From Streptomyces sp. NBC_00239 (GTDB lineage: Bacteria > Actinomycetota > Actinomycetes > Streptomycetales > Streptomycetaceae): a DNA stretch of 64,000 nucleotides. The stretch lies in contig NZ_CP108095.1 of NCBI RefSeq assembly GCF_036194065.1, forward strand, positions 8,246,001 to 8,310,000. The letters run 5' to 3'. The notes beneath the pieces were generated by a model, which searched no databases, was not told the origin of the DNA, and saw only the letters and a list, made by a program, of their open reading frames with translations. The position numbers were made by a program, and so were the translations under genes. Positions 50,464 through 60,085 of the stretch are shown piece by piece. Positions within the stretch are counted from its first letter, which is position 1. Each line of letters starts with the position of its first letter.

Positions 50464-50543
50464 CTCGCAGGCCGCGGATCCGTCGGCCCCAGGGCGGAGT
50501 GACGCCCCGTTCTTTCGGCCGATGCGCGGCACGGCGCGGTGCC

Positions 50544-50549
50544 TAAGCT
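50544..50549 (+). promoter_or_regulatory. -10 element of a predicted leaderless transcript
   Basis: TAAGCT, seven bases before the GTG at 50557, which would then be both +1 and initiation codon. Confidence 0.45.
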
Positions 50550-50556
50550 GAGAACC

Positions 50557-51729
50557 GTGCTACGAGACGACCTGCGAACCCTGTGGACCGAACCCCGGCC
50601 GCCCGACGCGCCCGCCCGGGTGTGGCGGGACTGGGCGCTGCTCGCCGTGTGCCTGGTCGGTGTGGTGCTGGAGGCCACCCTGCGCGAGAACGTCGTGTGG
50701 CGGCCGACGGCGGTGGTGTTCGCCGTATGGCTGTGCCTGCTGCCCCTGTGGCGCCGGACCCGCCCACTGGCGATGGTGACGCTGGCCTTCGGCTCGGTGA
50801 TCCTCCTTCAGGTGGCCTCTCTCGTCGCCGCACCGCGCGAGCCCGTCGGCCTGTACACCGGCGCGGTCGTGCTCGTGCTGGTGTACGCGCTGCCACGGTG
50901 GGGATCGGGACGCGAGATCGTGCTGGGCGGCGCGGTGACCCTCGCGGCCTGCGCGCTGTGTTCCGTCACGGACGAGACCCCGGCCGTCGAGAACGTCGTG
51001 GGCCTCGTCTTCCTGCTGCTGCCCGGAGTGGTCGGGGCTGCCGTGCGGTTCCGGGTGACCGCTCGCGAGCGGCAGTTGGACCAGGTGCGCTCCCGCGAGC
51101 GCGAGCAGCTCGCCCGGGAACTGCACGACACGGTGGCCCACCACGTGTCGGCGATGGTGATCATCGCCCAGGCGGGCCGGGTGCTCGCGGGTGCCGATCC
51201 GTCCGCCGCCGTCGAGGCGCTGGAGGGGGTCGAGGAGGAAGGGGCGCGCACGCTGGAGGACATGCGCGCCATGGTCGCCGCGCTGCGCGACCGCGGGGTC
51301 GGCGCCGAACTGGCGCCGCCTGCCGGCGTCGCGGATCTGGAGCGCCTGGTGCGGACCCCGGGTGGCCGCCTCAGGGTGGACCTGGGACTCGACGGCGAGC
51401 TGGACGCGCTGCCCCCGGCCGTGGACGCGGCCGTCTACCGCATTGTGCAGGAGTCGGTGACCAACGCGATGCGCCATGCGGTCGACGCGACCGAGGTCGT
51501 CGTCCGGGTCGCCGCCGAACGGCACACGGTACGGGTGAGCGTGCGCGACAACGGCCGGCGCACCGGCCGGGGTCGCGACGGATACGGACTTACCGGACTG
51601 CGCGAGCGCGCGACCCTGCTCGGCGGCAGACTACGAGTCGGCCCGGGTGTCGACCGGGGCTGGCATGTCGAAGCCGAACTGCCGAGAGCGAGGAGCGAGA
51701 GCGGTGTCCGTTCGCGTCCTCGTCGCTGA
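50557..51729 (+). CDS. Two-component sensor histidine kinase, NarX/DesK type
   Basis: The GTG at 50557 (VLRDDLRTLWTEPRPPDAPA) is favoured by a -10 at leaderless distance; a GTG at 50539 adds six residues. The ~390 residues have four or five membrane helices (to ~165 from the longer start), then a DHp domain with QLARELHDTVAHHVSAMVII, His196 counted from the longer start. The ATPase domain has VYRIVQESVTNAMRHAVDAT and GRDGYGLTGLRERATLLGGR. The end overlaps the response regulator start by 26 bp, so the two are co-translated. Confidence 0.92.
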   Translation: MLRDDLRTLWTEPRPPDAPARVWRDWALLAVCLVGVVLEATLRENVVWRPTAVVFAVWLCLLPLWRRTRPLAMVTLAFGSVILLQVASLVAAPREPVGLYTGAVVLVLVYALPRWGSGREIVLGGAVTLAACALCSVTDETPAVENVVGLVFLLLPGVVGAAVRFRVTARERQLDQVRSREREQLARELHDTVAHHVSAMVIIAQAGRVLAGADPSAAVEALEGVEEEGARTLEDMRAMVAALRDRGVGAELAPPAGVADLERLVRTPGGRLRVDLGLDGELDALPPAVDAAVYRIVQESVTNAMRHAVDATEVVVRVAAERHTVRVSVRDNGRRTGRGRDGYGLTGLRERATLLGGRLRVGPGVDRGWHVEAELPRARSESGVRSRPRR

Positions 51730-52366
51730 CGACCAGACGATCATCCGCACCGGGTTGCGGATCATGCTGAACGCCCAGCCCGGCATCGAGGTGGTCGGCG
51801 AGGCCGCCGACGGGCTGCAAGCGGTACGTCTGGCCCGCGAACTACGCCCCGATGTCTGCCTGTTCGACATACGCATGCCCGTACTCGACGGGCTCGAGGC
51901 CACCCGGCTGGTCGCCGGCCCGGGGGTCGCCGACCCGCTGGCCGTGGTCGTCATCACCACGTTCGACCTCGACGAGTACGTCTACGGCGCGCTGCGTGCC
52001 GGCGCCCGCGGATTCCTCCTCAAGGACACGGGACCAGACCTTCTGGCCCAGGCCGTACGGTCGGCGTCCGAGGGTGAGGCGCTCATTGCGCCCAGCGTCA
52101 CCGTCCGTCTGCTCCAGGCATTCGCGGACCTGCCCGCCGGCCGGCCGGTAGCCCAGCCGGTCTCCCCTGTCACCGCCCGCGAGGAGCAGGTGCTCCTGGC
52201 CGTCGCTCGCGGGCTGACCAACACCGAGATCGCCGATGCGCTGCACATCAGCCTCAGCACGGTGAAGACGCATCTGGCCAGCCTGATGGCCAAACTCGGC
52301 GCCCGCAACCGGGTCGAGATCGCGATGTGGGCCTACGAAACGCGCCGTATCCTCCCCGGAACCTGA
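51704..52366 (+). CDS. NarL/LuxR-family response regulator
   Basis: GTG at 51704 (VSVRVLVADDQTIIRTGLRI) with AGGAG nine bases upstream; 220 residues. The receiver has the acidic pair at 9-10, phospho-acceptor Asp55 in VCLFDIRMPVLDG, TTFDLDEYVY and Lys in GFLLKD. The LuxR HTH is VTAREEQVLLAVARGLTNTE, IADALHISLSTVKTHLASLM. It overlaps the kinase gene. The probable target is the divergent MMPL exporter gene, through the 50423-50463 inverted repeat. Confidence 0.93.
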   Translation: MSVRVLVADDQTIIRTGLRIMLNAQPGIEVVGEAADGLQAVRLARELRPDVCLFDIRMPVLDGLEATRLVAGPGVADPLAVVVITTFDLDEYVYGALRAGARGFLLKDTGPDLLAQAVRSASEGEALIAPSVTVRLLQAFADLPAGRPVAQPVSPVTAREEQVLLAVARGLTNTEIADALHISLSTVKTHLASLMAKLGARNRVEIAMWAYETRRILPGT

Positions 52367-53083
52367 GCCGGGTGCCGGGCTGTGTCCCCTGAGAGCCTGA
52401 CGACTTACGAGGCGGGTCTGGCCCTGAAGTGGATGCTGTTCTGTGTGCGAAGTGCGGCTCGACAGCGATCAGTTGGAGGACCGGCGCGGCGCGTTCCGCG
52501 TGTTCGACGGGGACGGTGACGGCTCCAGCAGACCCCGTGGTGCAGCGGCTCCCACAGGGCGTCTGCGAGGGCGATGCAGAGCCGGTCGGTGACCTGCGTC
52601 CGGCGCCGGGTCCGGTGCCGCCGTAAGGCTGTCCGGAGCAGGGTGGGTCTTCGGGGACGGGCTCCCACTTCCGCAGCCGCCCCCGCTCGTCGAGTCCGGC
52701 ACGCAGCGCAGGCAGGCGCCAGCGCGCGGACCCGGTCCGTACGGTGCCGGCGGCTCGCCCGCAGCCGCTCCCGGACCGCCCGCAACCCGGCCCGCGCGGC
52801 GCGCAGTCCAGCACCCCTAAGCCCCGCAAGGCGCTCCGGCACCTTCTCGTCCAGCCAGGCCGTCTTACTGTCCCGGTGTACGCGGACGAGAACCATGCCA
52901 AGGGAGCGGGGCCGCCTCCCTGCTTGCGGCCTTTACCACGTGACATCCAGTCACTCATCAACCGGCCGGTGTTCTGCTGGCAGCCGTCCGTGAAGGACGG
53001 TGTTCCGGAGGGGTCGCCTCCGCGACGCCTGCCGAACGCCCGCTGCCTCGCGCTATTCTGTGGCTCCCCTCATACCGGCGGCC
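52367..53083. other. 717-bp stretch without a supported gene
   Basis: On the minus strand one frame carries LVRVHRDSKTAWLDEKVPER and an Arg/Ala-rich helix, and another ends in LQLIAVEPHFAHRT. The pieces are in different frames and match no family I know. They could be one decayed gene. Nothing else is supported. Confidence 0.4.
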
Positions 53084-53800
53084 TCAGTCCCACAGCACGA
53101 CCTTTACCGTTACGGACGGGGGCAGCGGCTGCTCGGCGGCGACGACCGTAAAGGCGGCGACGGTACCCCGAGTGGTGGTCATGCAGTACGTGCCGCCGGG
53201 GCCGTAGCTGCGGAAGACGTCGACCCACGCGGGGTTGCGCGCCGTCGGCAGTGACGGCAACCGGCGCTCGCATTCCGCACGGTCGAGGTCCTCGGCCTCG
53301 CCCGGAGCCTCCGCGGCGCGGCCGCTCATCACCATGATGGCCGCCGAGGCGCTGTAGTCGCCCCGCAGATCGTCGTCCACGCCGACCAGTTGCCCGGGAC
53401 GCTTTCCGTCGAGTTCCGCACCGACGTCGGAATTCTGGTTGATGGAAAGGGGGAGGGTGACGACCCCTTTCCAACGGACCTTCGAAGCGGGGGCCAGGGA
53501 AGGGGAGGACAGCGGGTCGACGGGTGGGTCCCCGGACGGGGACGGCGACGCCTCGCGGGAGGGCGTCCGGGATGGTGTGGTCCGGGGCTCCTCCGGCGTG
53601 TGTGAGGTTATGGTTTCGTGACCGCGGTCGTCGTCTGGTGGGCGGTCTTCCAGCAAGGGGACGACGAGGGCCGCGGCAGCCCCGATCAGGGCCGCCACCA
53701 CTGCGGCGACAGCCCCGATCTGCGCGGCTCGGTGGGCGGGCGGGACCCCCTGAGCGGTGCGGGGCGTTCCCGGAGAGGTCTCGTCGGACGGCTGACTCAT
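53084..53800 (-). CDS. Membrane-anchored extracellular protein, unrecognised
   Basis: Start at the ATG at 53800 (MSQPSDETSPGTPRTAQGVP), with GAAGGGG upstream; 238 residues. One membrane helix at ~26-49 (IGAVAAVVAALIGAAAALVV) follows a short cytoplasmic tail. A Pro/Ser/Thr-rich stalk (~50-105) leads to a ~130-residue extracellular domain with WKGVVTLPLSINQNSDVGAE, GDYSASAAIMVMSGRAAEAP and a final TTTRGTVAAFTVVAAEQPLP. Two cysteines (AECERRL, TYCMTTT) may pair. No family was recognised. Confidence 0.65.
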   Translation of the reverse strand: MSQPSDETSPGTPRTAQGVPPAHRAAQIGAVAAVVAALIGAAAALVVPLLEDRPPDDDRGHETITSHTPEEPRTTPSRTPSREASPSPSGDPPVDPLSSPSLAPASKVRWKGVVTLPLSINQNSDVGAELDGKRPGQLVGVDDDLRGDYSASAAIMVMSGRAAEAPGEAEDLDRAECERRLPSLPTARNPAWVDVFRSYGPGGTYCMTTTRGTVAAFTVVAAEQPLPPSVTVKVVLWD

Positions 53801-54103
53801 GGCCCCTTCCTTCCCCTTCCCCGGGATTTCCGTGCGCATTTCCGCCGGCGTTTTCTACAGAAACGAAACTGCGATGTTCCGGGGGAACCACGGGGCTTAT
53901 TGCGCCACGGGCGTCACAATCAGCCACAGTGTCGCGTGGCAACCCGTACGGCGCGCCACGGGTCCGAGTGCCAGTCGTGGACGGCGCAGAAGGCCTGGGC
54001 GCGGAGGTTGTGAGCCCATATGTCGGCGTACGAAGGGAAGGCCCCAGCACGGTACGAATGAACGTCCTCAGCGGGTTCTGTGACCGCTGCTAGCCTGCAG
54101 TCC
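53801..54103. other. Divergent intergenic region, ~300 bp
   Basis: No gene seen. An AT-rich patch at about 53850-53880 (gttttctacagaaac) is the likely promoter zone of the membrane-anchored protein gene. Confidence 0.4.
54091..54096 (+). promoter_or_regulatory. -10 element of a predicted leaderless transcript
   Basis: TAGCCT, seven bases before the ATG at 54104; no ribosome site is present. Confidence 0.5.
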
Positions 54104-55354
54104 ATGATCAAGAGCAACCCGGCACGTCGAATAGGCAGCATGGTGGGGGACAGCAGGCCGGAGCGCGTGCTGATCGCCGCCAGTTTCGTCAACCGGGTCG
54201 GCAACGGTCTGTTCAACGCGGCGTCGGCGCTCTACTTCACCCTGGTCGTGGGCCTGCCCGCGGTGCAGGTCGGCGCCGCGCTCACCATCGCCGGAGTGAT
54301 CGGCCTGTGCGCGGGGATACCCGGAGGGCATCTCGCCGACCGGCGCGGGGCGCGCACGATCATGATGCTGGCCCTCGCGGTCCAGGCGATGTCGATGGCG
54401 GCCCTCGTCCTCGTCGAGAGCTGGGCCGCGCTCACGATCATCGCGACGGTCGACCAGATCGCCGCAGCGGTGGGCGGGGCGGCCTGGGGCGCTCTGGTGG
54501 TCCGGGTCGGGGGCGATCGCCCGGCCCTGTTCCGGGCAAAGTTGCGCACGTTCGTCAACCTGGGCGTCATTCTCGGAACGGTGGGTGCCGGGCTGGCGCT
54601 GGCCGCGGACACCCGTGGCGCCTATGTCACGCTGATCCTCGGCAACGCAGCGAGCTTCGCCCTGTGCGCGGTGCTCTTGCTCCTGCTGCCCCACTATCCG
54701 GTGCTGGCAGCACCGCCGCATCAGCGTCGCTGGCTCGCTTTCACGGACCGCCCGTTCCTGACGTTCACCGCCCTCTACGGGGCCATGGGACTGCAATACC
54801 CGGTGGTCTCCCTGCTCTTGCCGATCTGGATCTCCGAACACACCGAAGCGCCGCGCTGGACGGTGGCCGCACTGTTCGCCGTCAATGCCGCCTTCTGCGT
54901 ACTGATGCAGACCAGGATCGGCTCCCGTATCGAAACGCCGCACGACGGCGGCAGGGCGTTTCGCACCGCGGGACTGCTCTTCCTCGTCAGCTGCCCGATG
55001 ATGGCGCTGGCGGCGTACACCCCGGTCTGGGCGGCAGCGGGACTGGTGCTGGCGGCGATCTTCGTGCACAGCCTGGGGGAGGTCTGGGAGTCCTCGGCGG
55101 GCTTCGCCCTGGGCTTCGGTCTTGCCCCCGACCATGCGCAGGGCCAGTACCAAGGTGTCCTCGGCCTCGGCTTCAGCGCGGGCCAGGCACTTGCCCCCGC
55201 GATCCTCACCACGGTGGTGCTCGGCCTCGGCACGGCGGGCTGGATGCTGCTGGCGGTGTTCTTCGCGGCGCTGGGCGCTGCCGGCCCGTCGCTTGCCCGC
55301 TGGGGCATGCGCACCCGGCCGCAGGCGGGTGTTGCTGCGGAAGCGAAGGGATGA
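54104..55354 (+). CDS. MFS transporter (12-TMS)
   Basis: The ATG at 54104 (MIKSNPARRIGSMVGDSRPE) is favoured by the leaderless -10; a start at 54080 adds eight residues. The 416-residue protein has twelve hydrophobic segments. Motif A is GGHLADRRGARTIM. TMS1 holds SFVNRVGNGLFNAASALYFT and later TMS include LVSCPMMALAAYTPVWAAAG and GQYQGVLGLGFSAGQALAPA. It resembles actinobacterial MFS efflux proteins of unknown substrate. It has no adjacent regulator. Confidence 0.9.
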   Translation: MIKSNPARRIGSMVGDSRPERVLIAASFVNRVGNGLFNAASALYFTLVVGLPAVQVGAALTIAGVIGLCAGIPGGHLADRRGARTIMMLALAVQAMSMAALVLVESWAALTIIATVDQIAAAVGGAAWGALVVRVGGDRPALFRAKLRTFVNLGVILGTVGAGLALAADTRGAYVTLILGNAASFALCAVLLLLLPHYPVLAAPPHQRRWLAFTDRPFLTFTALYGAMGLQYPVVSLLLPIWISEHTEAPRWTVAALFAVNAAFCVLMQTRIGSRIETPHDGGRAFRTAGLLFLVSCPMMALAAYTPVWAAAGLVLAAIFVHSLGEVWESSAGFALGFGLAPDHAQGQYQGVLGLGFSAGQALAPAILTTVVLGLGTAGWMLLAVFFAALGAAGPSLARWGMRTRPQAGVAAEAKG

Positions 55355-55365
55355 CCAGGGAGTAG

Positions 55366-55629
55366 GTGTCAGTAGCATCCGCCATCGCCACCGGACCCGG
55401 CCCGGCGACAACGTCCTGGACCTGCGTGTCCTGGCGATACGGCAAGCTGCTCGCCGCTGACGCGGACATCGTCGGACACGAACTGTTCTCCATGAACGAC
55501 AGCCGAGCGGTCGTCAGCCGTGCGCTCCTGCTGAACGACGGCAACGTCGCCGTCTCCCTGGACAACTACAAAGCTCGGGCACACGTACGTTGTGTGACCG
55601 TGCGCTTCACCCGGTGGGCGAGTGCTTGA
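55366..55629 (+). CDS. Hypothetical 87-aa ORF, doubtful
   Basis: GTG at 55366 opens a frame with acceptable codon bias, containing LLAADADIVGHELFSMNDSR and LLNDGNVAVSLDNYKARAHV. There is no ribosome site and no recognised family. It is the only gene-like frame in the 789-bp gap 55355-56143. It may be a fragment of a lost gene. Confidence 0.3.
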   Translation: MSVASAIATGPGPATTSWTCVSWRYGKLLAADADIVGHELFSMNDSRAVVSRALLLNDGNVAVSLDNYKARAHVRCVTVRFTRWASA

Positions 55630-56086
55630 GTTGGCGGCTCTGAGCGCGGCAACTGGTGAACCCGCCCCGGCCCAGGGCTGGCGAACTCCCGGCGTGCTAC
55701 ATCGGGCGGCATCTCCGACTCGCCTGTTCAGCCACGGCGCAATCAACTGCCGGCACTACGCTGCGACCGTCTCCGTCATCGGCGCGGGCGGCGTGGACCT
55801 TCTCGCCTACGCGATCCGCATCCTTCAGGCTCCCGGCGCACGGGGATGCGGAGCTCCCCGACGGAGTCAGCCGCGCTCTGAGGCACCACATGCAGGCGTC
55901 CGCCGCCCGCCGATCAGAGTGTCGCCCTCGCCCGCATGATCCGCAGCGGGGTGTGCGTCGACTGGCCGGCGGCTTACCGGCCGGCGGCCGACCGGCTCGC
56001 CCGGGCCTGCGCACGGAAGATGGAGGGGAACCTGCCGGGCGCGGGAGATGGTGCCGGTCGGTCTCCGCAGAGCGCCGGCGCCAAGG

Positions 56087-56119
56087 CGAAGGGCCCGGTG
56101 TGCGGGGCCGGGCCCTTCG
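56087..56119 (-). terminator. 12-bp stem terminator of S8 protease gene
   Basis: cgaagggcccgg (56087-56098) and ccgggcccttcg (56108-56119) pair perfectly, 24 bp downstream of the protease stop. Confidence 0.85.
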
Positions 56120-56143
56120 GTGGGGTGTGGCCTGGTGTTCAGG

Positions 56144-59100
56144 TCACCGTACGAGCCGGTAGGCGTTGGTGATCGTCTGCCGGGCTGTGTTGCCCTGCTT
56201 GTCCTTCAGATCCACCCGGAAGGAGACGCCTCCGGCGGTCGCGGGGTGCTTGACGGTCGCCGAGCGCGCACCCTTCGCGTCGGTGGCCACGGTCAGCGGC
56301 TGCCAGGTCCGGCCGTCGTCGTACGAGACGTGCACGGTGAGCGCAGCGAGCTGTCCGGACGCGGCGGCGGCACCGGCCACGTGCAGCGGCACCTTCAGGG
56401 TGCTGCCGGTCTTCGCCGTCCCGTTCAGGGTGAGCTGCGGGGAGAGCCGTACGGTCGACAGGGGGAGCCGGACGCCCTGGTCGGGGGCCTTGGCCGAGGT
56501 GAACGTCCAGACACCGGCCACCTTCGTGCTGGTGGTGGTGTCCTTGGTGGACCGGGTCGCCTCCTTGGTCAGCTTGTAGACGGCGGAGGCGGCCGGGACC
56601 TCGGCGGTGAGCCACTCGTTGGGGCCCGTCTGCGCGAGGGTCCGCCCGCCGGATTCCAGCCGGGTGAAGCCCCCGGCCAGGACGGGCTCGCCCGCGTGAC
56701 CGGCGCCGTCGACGAACAGCAGCACGTTGGCGTCGATGGTGTTGCCGTAGCGGTTGGCCCCCTGCCGGTCGGGGGTGGCGGCCAGGTCGGGGCCGATCAC
56801 GGCCTTGTTGAACTCCAGGGTGTAGCGCCCGGCCGGCTTGTAGGACACGGGTCCCTCGTTGTAGATGACGCGCGCCTCGCCCTGCGGGTCGGCCTGTGTG
56901 ACCGTCCAGTTCCAGTGCACGCCGGTGGTGCTCATGTACTGGGTGCCGGACAGCGGCAGGGCCCGCTGCATCGTGGAGATCGGGCCGGCGCTGAAACCGT
57001 CCGGTGTCGAGGCGGTGATCTGCACCAGGCCCGTGGTGCCGGAGACGGACGCCCCGAAGCCGAACTTCAGCTCGGCGAGGTCGGCGAGGGCGACCGTGCG
57101 GGTGAGGCCGGTGAACCAGCTGCCGGTGCGGTGGAAGGCGAGCCGGTAGTCGGTGGTCGGCGCGGCGGGCGACCGCCAGACGCCGGACAGCTGGGACTGC
57201 ATGCCGCCGCCGGCCGGGCCGAGCGCGGCGGTGCGGAACTGCGTCGTGCTGTCGAACACCCAGCTGCCGCTCACGATCGCGTTCTTGTCGTAGTAGCCGA
57301 CCGTGGCGCTGACCAGCTTGGCGTTGCGGTCGGGCGCGGTGACGGCGAACGGCTTGGCCGCGCGGGCATCGAGGGTGACGGTGCTCTTCGCGGCCACCTG
57401 CAGGACCGGCTGGACGAGGACCGCCATGCGGTTCCCACTGCCCGGGCTCATGACCAGGCCCTCCAGCTGGTAGTCGCCCTTGGGCAGCCGCAGGACGGCC
57501 GTGCCGGACTCCTTGTACGGCACCGCCAGGCGCTCCTGTCCGTCGCTGCCCGCCTTGGTGAGCTGGGTGGAGTAGCCGGAAGCCGGCTTGCCGGCGTCGT
57601 CGAGGTGCCGCACGGTCACGTCGTACGACTCGATCTCGCGCAGGACGGCCAGGCCGGTCCGTACGGACTGGCCGCCGCCGGACGCCAGGACGGTGCCGCC
57701 GAAGGAGCCGTCCTTGGTGCCCTTGCGGGTGTCGACGGTGACGGTGGTCTTCGCGGTGCCGCCGGCCGGGACGGTGAGCTTGGCGTCCTTGACGGTGAAC
57801 ATCCCGGCGGGGGCCGGGCGGCCCGCCGCGTCGGTGCCGGCCGCGGTCAGGGCAAGGGTGACGGCCGTGGTGCCCTGGTTGCGATAGGTGAGGGTCTTGG
57901 CCACCGGCTTGTCGTCGGCGTGCGGCCACAGCTGGGTGCCGAAGTCGAGCGAGCCGGGCTCCGAGACGACGGAGGCGGTCCGCGCGCGGTTCAGGTCGAC
58001 CCGGCCGGCACCCTGCTGATGGGCGTTCAGCTCGGGACGCGGCGTGGCCGAACCGGTCAGCAGCGACTTGAGGTGGGCACCGCCCCAGCCGGGATGCTGC
58101 TGGAGCAGCAGGGCGGCCGCGCCCGCCACGTGCGGGGTGGCCATGGAGGTGCCGGACATGGCGACGTAGCCGTTGCCGCCGGTCGCCCCGCCCTGGGTGC
58201 TGGCGGCGGCGACGATGTCGACGCCCGGGGCCGTGAGGTCGGGCTTGGACAGGCCGGCGGCGGTCGGACCCCGGCTGGAGAAGTCCGCGATCCGGTCCTG
58301 CTTGTCCACCGCGCCGACGGTCAGTGCCGCCGGGGCGCTGCCGGGCGAGGTGATCGTGCCGGGCTTGGCGCCGTTGTTGCCGGCCGCGATCACGAACAGG
58401 GCCTTGCCGGAGAGCTTCGCGACCGCCGTCTCCATCGGGTCGACCTCGGGTCCGTCGCCGCCGACGATGCTCATGTTGACGATCTGCGCGCCCTGGTCCG
58501 TGGCCCACTGCATACCGGCGACGATCTCGGACTCGCTGCCGAAGCCGTCGTCACCGAGGACCTTTCCGTCCAGCAGCCGGGCGCCGGGGGCGACGCCCTT
58601 GTACGTGCCGCCCGACTTGGCACCCGAGCCGGCGACGGTGGAGCCCACGTGCGTGCCGTGGCCGTGGCGGTCCTTGCTGTCGGGCGAGCTGCTGAAGTTC
58701 TTCTCGGCTATCTCCACGCCCTTGAGGTCGGGGTGGGTCTGGTCGACACCGGTGTCGAGCACCGCGACCTTGACGCCCTTGCCGGTGTAGCCGGCCTGCC
58801 ACATCGAGGGCGCGCCGATCTGCGCGACGCTCTTGTCCAGGGCCGCGCGGACCCTGCCGTCCAGCCACAACCGGGTCACGGGCGCCGCGGACCGGGCCGC
58901 GGCCCCGGCAGGAGTCCGGCCCACCAGCAGCGACCACAGGCCCCCGGCACCGGACTTGGGCGACTCGAACGCCTCCCCGTCGACGGCGGGCAGCGCCCGC
59001 CGGTCCCGCGCGGAGTCGGCCAGCGCCTCGCCGAAGGCGCTGGGAACCCTGGCCCCGGCGCCGTCCCGGCGGTACGAAACGATCAGCGGCAGGGTGCCAC

Positions 59101-59470
59101 GGCGCGCATCGTCGTACTCGGCCGCGACCAGCCCGGCGACCTCGAACAGCCGCCGGTCCAGGACCCCTTCGTCCAGCAGGCGCAGCGCGTCCTGCGGGAT
59201 GACGTACGTGTGCCCGGGCGTTCGCCGGATCGAAAAGGGCGTGCCCTCACGGCCCTTGGCGCGGTCGATCCGCACGACCGAACCGTCCGCGGCCACGGCC
59301 ACCCGGTCACCGGTGACCAGCGTGACGTTCGCCGCCGGCGCGGCCGGTGCCTTCTTCCCCTGGTGGGCGGCGGGCCCAGCCGCCGGCGGCTGCCCCGCGG
59401 CCGCCGCCGTCCCCGCGATCAACGACGCCGCCACCGCGGCGGCGAGCGCCGCCGTCCTCACTTTCGACAC
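56144..59470 (-). CDS. Large secreted subtilisin-like (S8) serine protease
   Basis: The start is the GTG at 59470 with AGGTGG upstream; upstream codons in frame do not look coding. 1108 residues. Signal peptide ~1-26 (VSKVRTAALAAAVAASLIAG), prodomain to ~215, then the S8 catalytic domain with Asp239 (VAVLDTGVDQTHPDL), His271 (RHGHGTHV), oxyanion Asn365 (AAGNNGA) and Ser442 (MSGTSMATPHVAG). The C-terminal ~600 residues are beta-rich, Ig/Fn-like repeats (GTAKTTVTVDTRKGTKDGSF, VSYDDGRTWQPLTVATDAKG) ending LKDKQGNTARQTITNAYRLV. The family comprises secreted Streptomyces proteases around 1100 residues. It probably degrades extracellular protein. Confidence 0.95.
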   Translation of the reverse strand: MSKVRTAALAAAVAASLIAGTAAAAGQPPAAGPAAHQGKKAPAAPAANVTLVTGDRVAVAADGSVVRIDRAKGREGTPFSIRRTPGHTYVIPQDALRLLDEGVLDRRLFEVAGLVAAEYDDARRGTLPLIVSYRRDGAGARVPSAFGEALADSARDRRALPAVDGEAFESPKSGAGGLWSLLVGRTPAGAAARSAAPVTRLWLDGRVRAALDKSVAQIGAPSMWQAGYTGKGVKVAVLDTGVDQTHPDLKGVEIAEKNFSSSPDSKDRHGHGTHVGSTVAGSGAKSGGTYKGVAPGARLLDGKVLGDDGFGSESEIVAGMQWATDQGAQIVNMSIVGGDGPEVDPMETAVAKLSGKALFVIAAGNNGAKPGTITSPGSAPAALTVGAVDKQDRIADFSSRGPTAAGLSKPDLTAPGVDIVAAASTQGGATGGNGYVAMSGTSMATPHVAGAAALLLQQHPGWGGAHLKSLLTGSATPRPELNAHQQGAGRVDLNRARTASVVSEPGSLDFGTQLWPHADDKPVAKTLTYRNQGTTAVTLALTAAGTDAAGRPAPAGMFTVKDAKLTVPAGGTAKTTVTVDTRKGTKDGSFGGTVLASGGGQSVRTGLAVLREIESYDVTVRHLDDAGKPASGYSTQLTKAGSDGQERLAVPYKESGTAVLRLPKGDYQLEGLVMSPGSGNRMAVLVQPVLQVAAKSTVTLDARAAKPFAVTAPDRNAKLVSATVGYYDKNAIVSGSWVFDSTTQFRTAALGPAGGGMQSQLSGVWRSPAAPTTDYRLAFHRTGSWFTGLTRTVALADLAELKFGFGASVSGTTGLVQITASTPDGFSAGPISTMQRALPLSGTQYMSTTGVHWNWTVTQADPQGEARVIYNEGPVSYKPAGRYTLEFNKAVIGPDLAATPDRQGANRYGNTIDANVLLFVDGAGHAGEPVLAGGFTRLESGGRTLAQTGPNEWLTAEVPAASAVYKLTKEATRSTKDTTTSTKVAGVWTFTSAKAPDQGVRLPLSTVRLSPQLTLNGTAKTGSTLKVPLHVAGAAAASGQLAALTVHVSYDDGRTWQPLTVATDAKGARSATVKHPATAGGVSFRVDLKDKQGNTARQTITNAYRLVR

Positions 59471-59742
59471 AGGTACCACCTGTGATCCCCCGCTCTCATG
59501 CGCATGCCAAGACTTCCCCCCCGTATCACGCGCCCGGAGCACCTGCGGTTCTCCCGTTCGGCAATTCTGTGGATCATGGGACGCACCGCACCTTGCGACT
59601 TCCGGTCCCCGGTCCAGGTCCCCGGGACCCGGGTCTCGCCCCCGCGGATATCGGCGGCCATCTCGTATGGGTTCCTTGCGCTGCTGCCGTGGGCGGGACC
59701 GCTTTGCCGTCGGCATGGAGGCTTCCAACTCGCCTACCGGGG

Positions 59743-60027
59743 CTAGGTCATGGCACGTGCCGTCTCGGCCGCCCCGGCATCAGGACTCGGCCGGGTGCCA
59801 GTCTTGGCGGTTCCTGCGGGACGGGGGTGGACTCCGATCCTGTGTTCCGCGTGTTCCGCGCAGAGCGGCCAGACCTGCCAGTGCACCTTCGTGATCGTCG
59901 ACTGCGCCGCGTCGTCGGCGACCACGGCCAGGGCCTCCGCCGCGTCGTCCGGCTCCAGGGGGTCGCCCTTCTCTGGGACGCACGTGTTCACCTGGTTGCC
60001 GCGCCAGCGGCCGTCGGGCAGTGCCAC
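59743..60027 (-). CDS. Uncharacterised 94-aa protein
   Basis: GTG at 60027 gives VALPDGRWRGNQVNTCVPEK, then GDPLEPDDAAEALAVVADDA, AQSTITKVHWQVWPLCAEHA and HRIGVHPRPAG. WQVWPLCxEH-x-GVHP is a short Cys/His pattern common in Streptomyces hypothetical proteins and may bind a metal. The tail is disordered. It is the last of three same-strand genes after an MMPL exporter. Confidence 0.55.
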   Translation of the reverse strand: MALPDGRWRGNQVNTCVPEKGDPLEPDDAAEALAVVADDAAQSTITKVHWQVWPLCAEHAEHRIGVHPRPAGTAKTGTRPSPDAGAAETARAMT

Positions 60028-60085
60028 GTAGACGTGGCCCCTGCCGGGCCTGCCCAGGGCGGGGGATCCCAGGAAGGGGCGACCA

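Noticed and set aside
52254..52961. Minus-strand protein overlapping the response regulator end
   Set aside because: Pieces with some character lie in different frames, and no start, domain or ribosome site supports one product.
55656..56162. 168-codon plus-strand frame before the protease terminator
   Set aside because: Composition is typical of a non-coding GC-rich frame, there is no ribosome site or family resemblance, and it runs through the protease terminator.
56048..59485. 1145-codon plus-strand open frame opposite the S8 protease
   Set aside because: It is antisense to a gene with signal peptide, complete catalytic triad and terminator; its Gly/Arg/Val-rich product has no family pattern. 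Long antisense frames are expected at this GC content.
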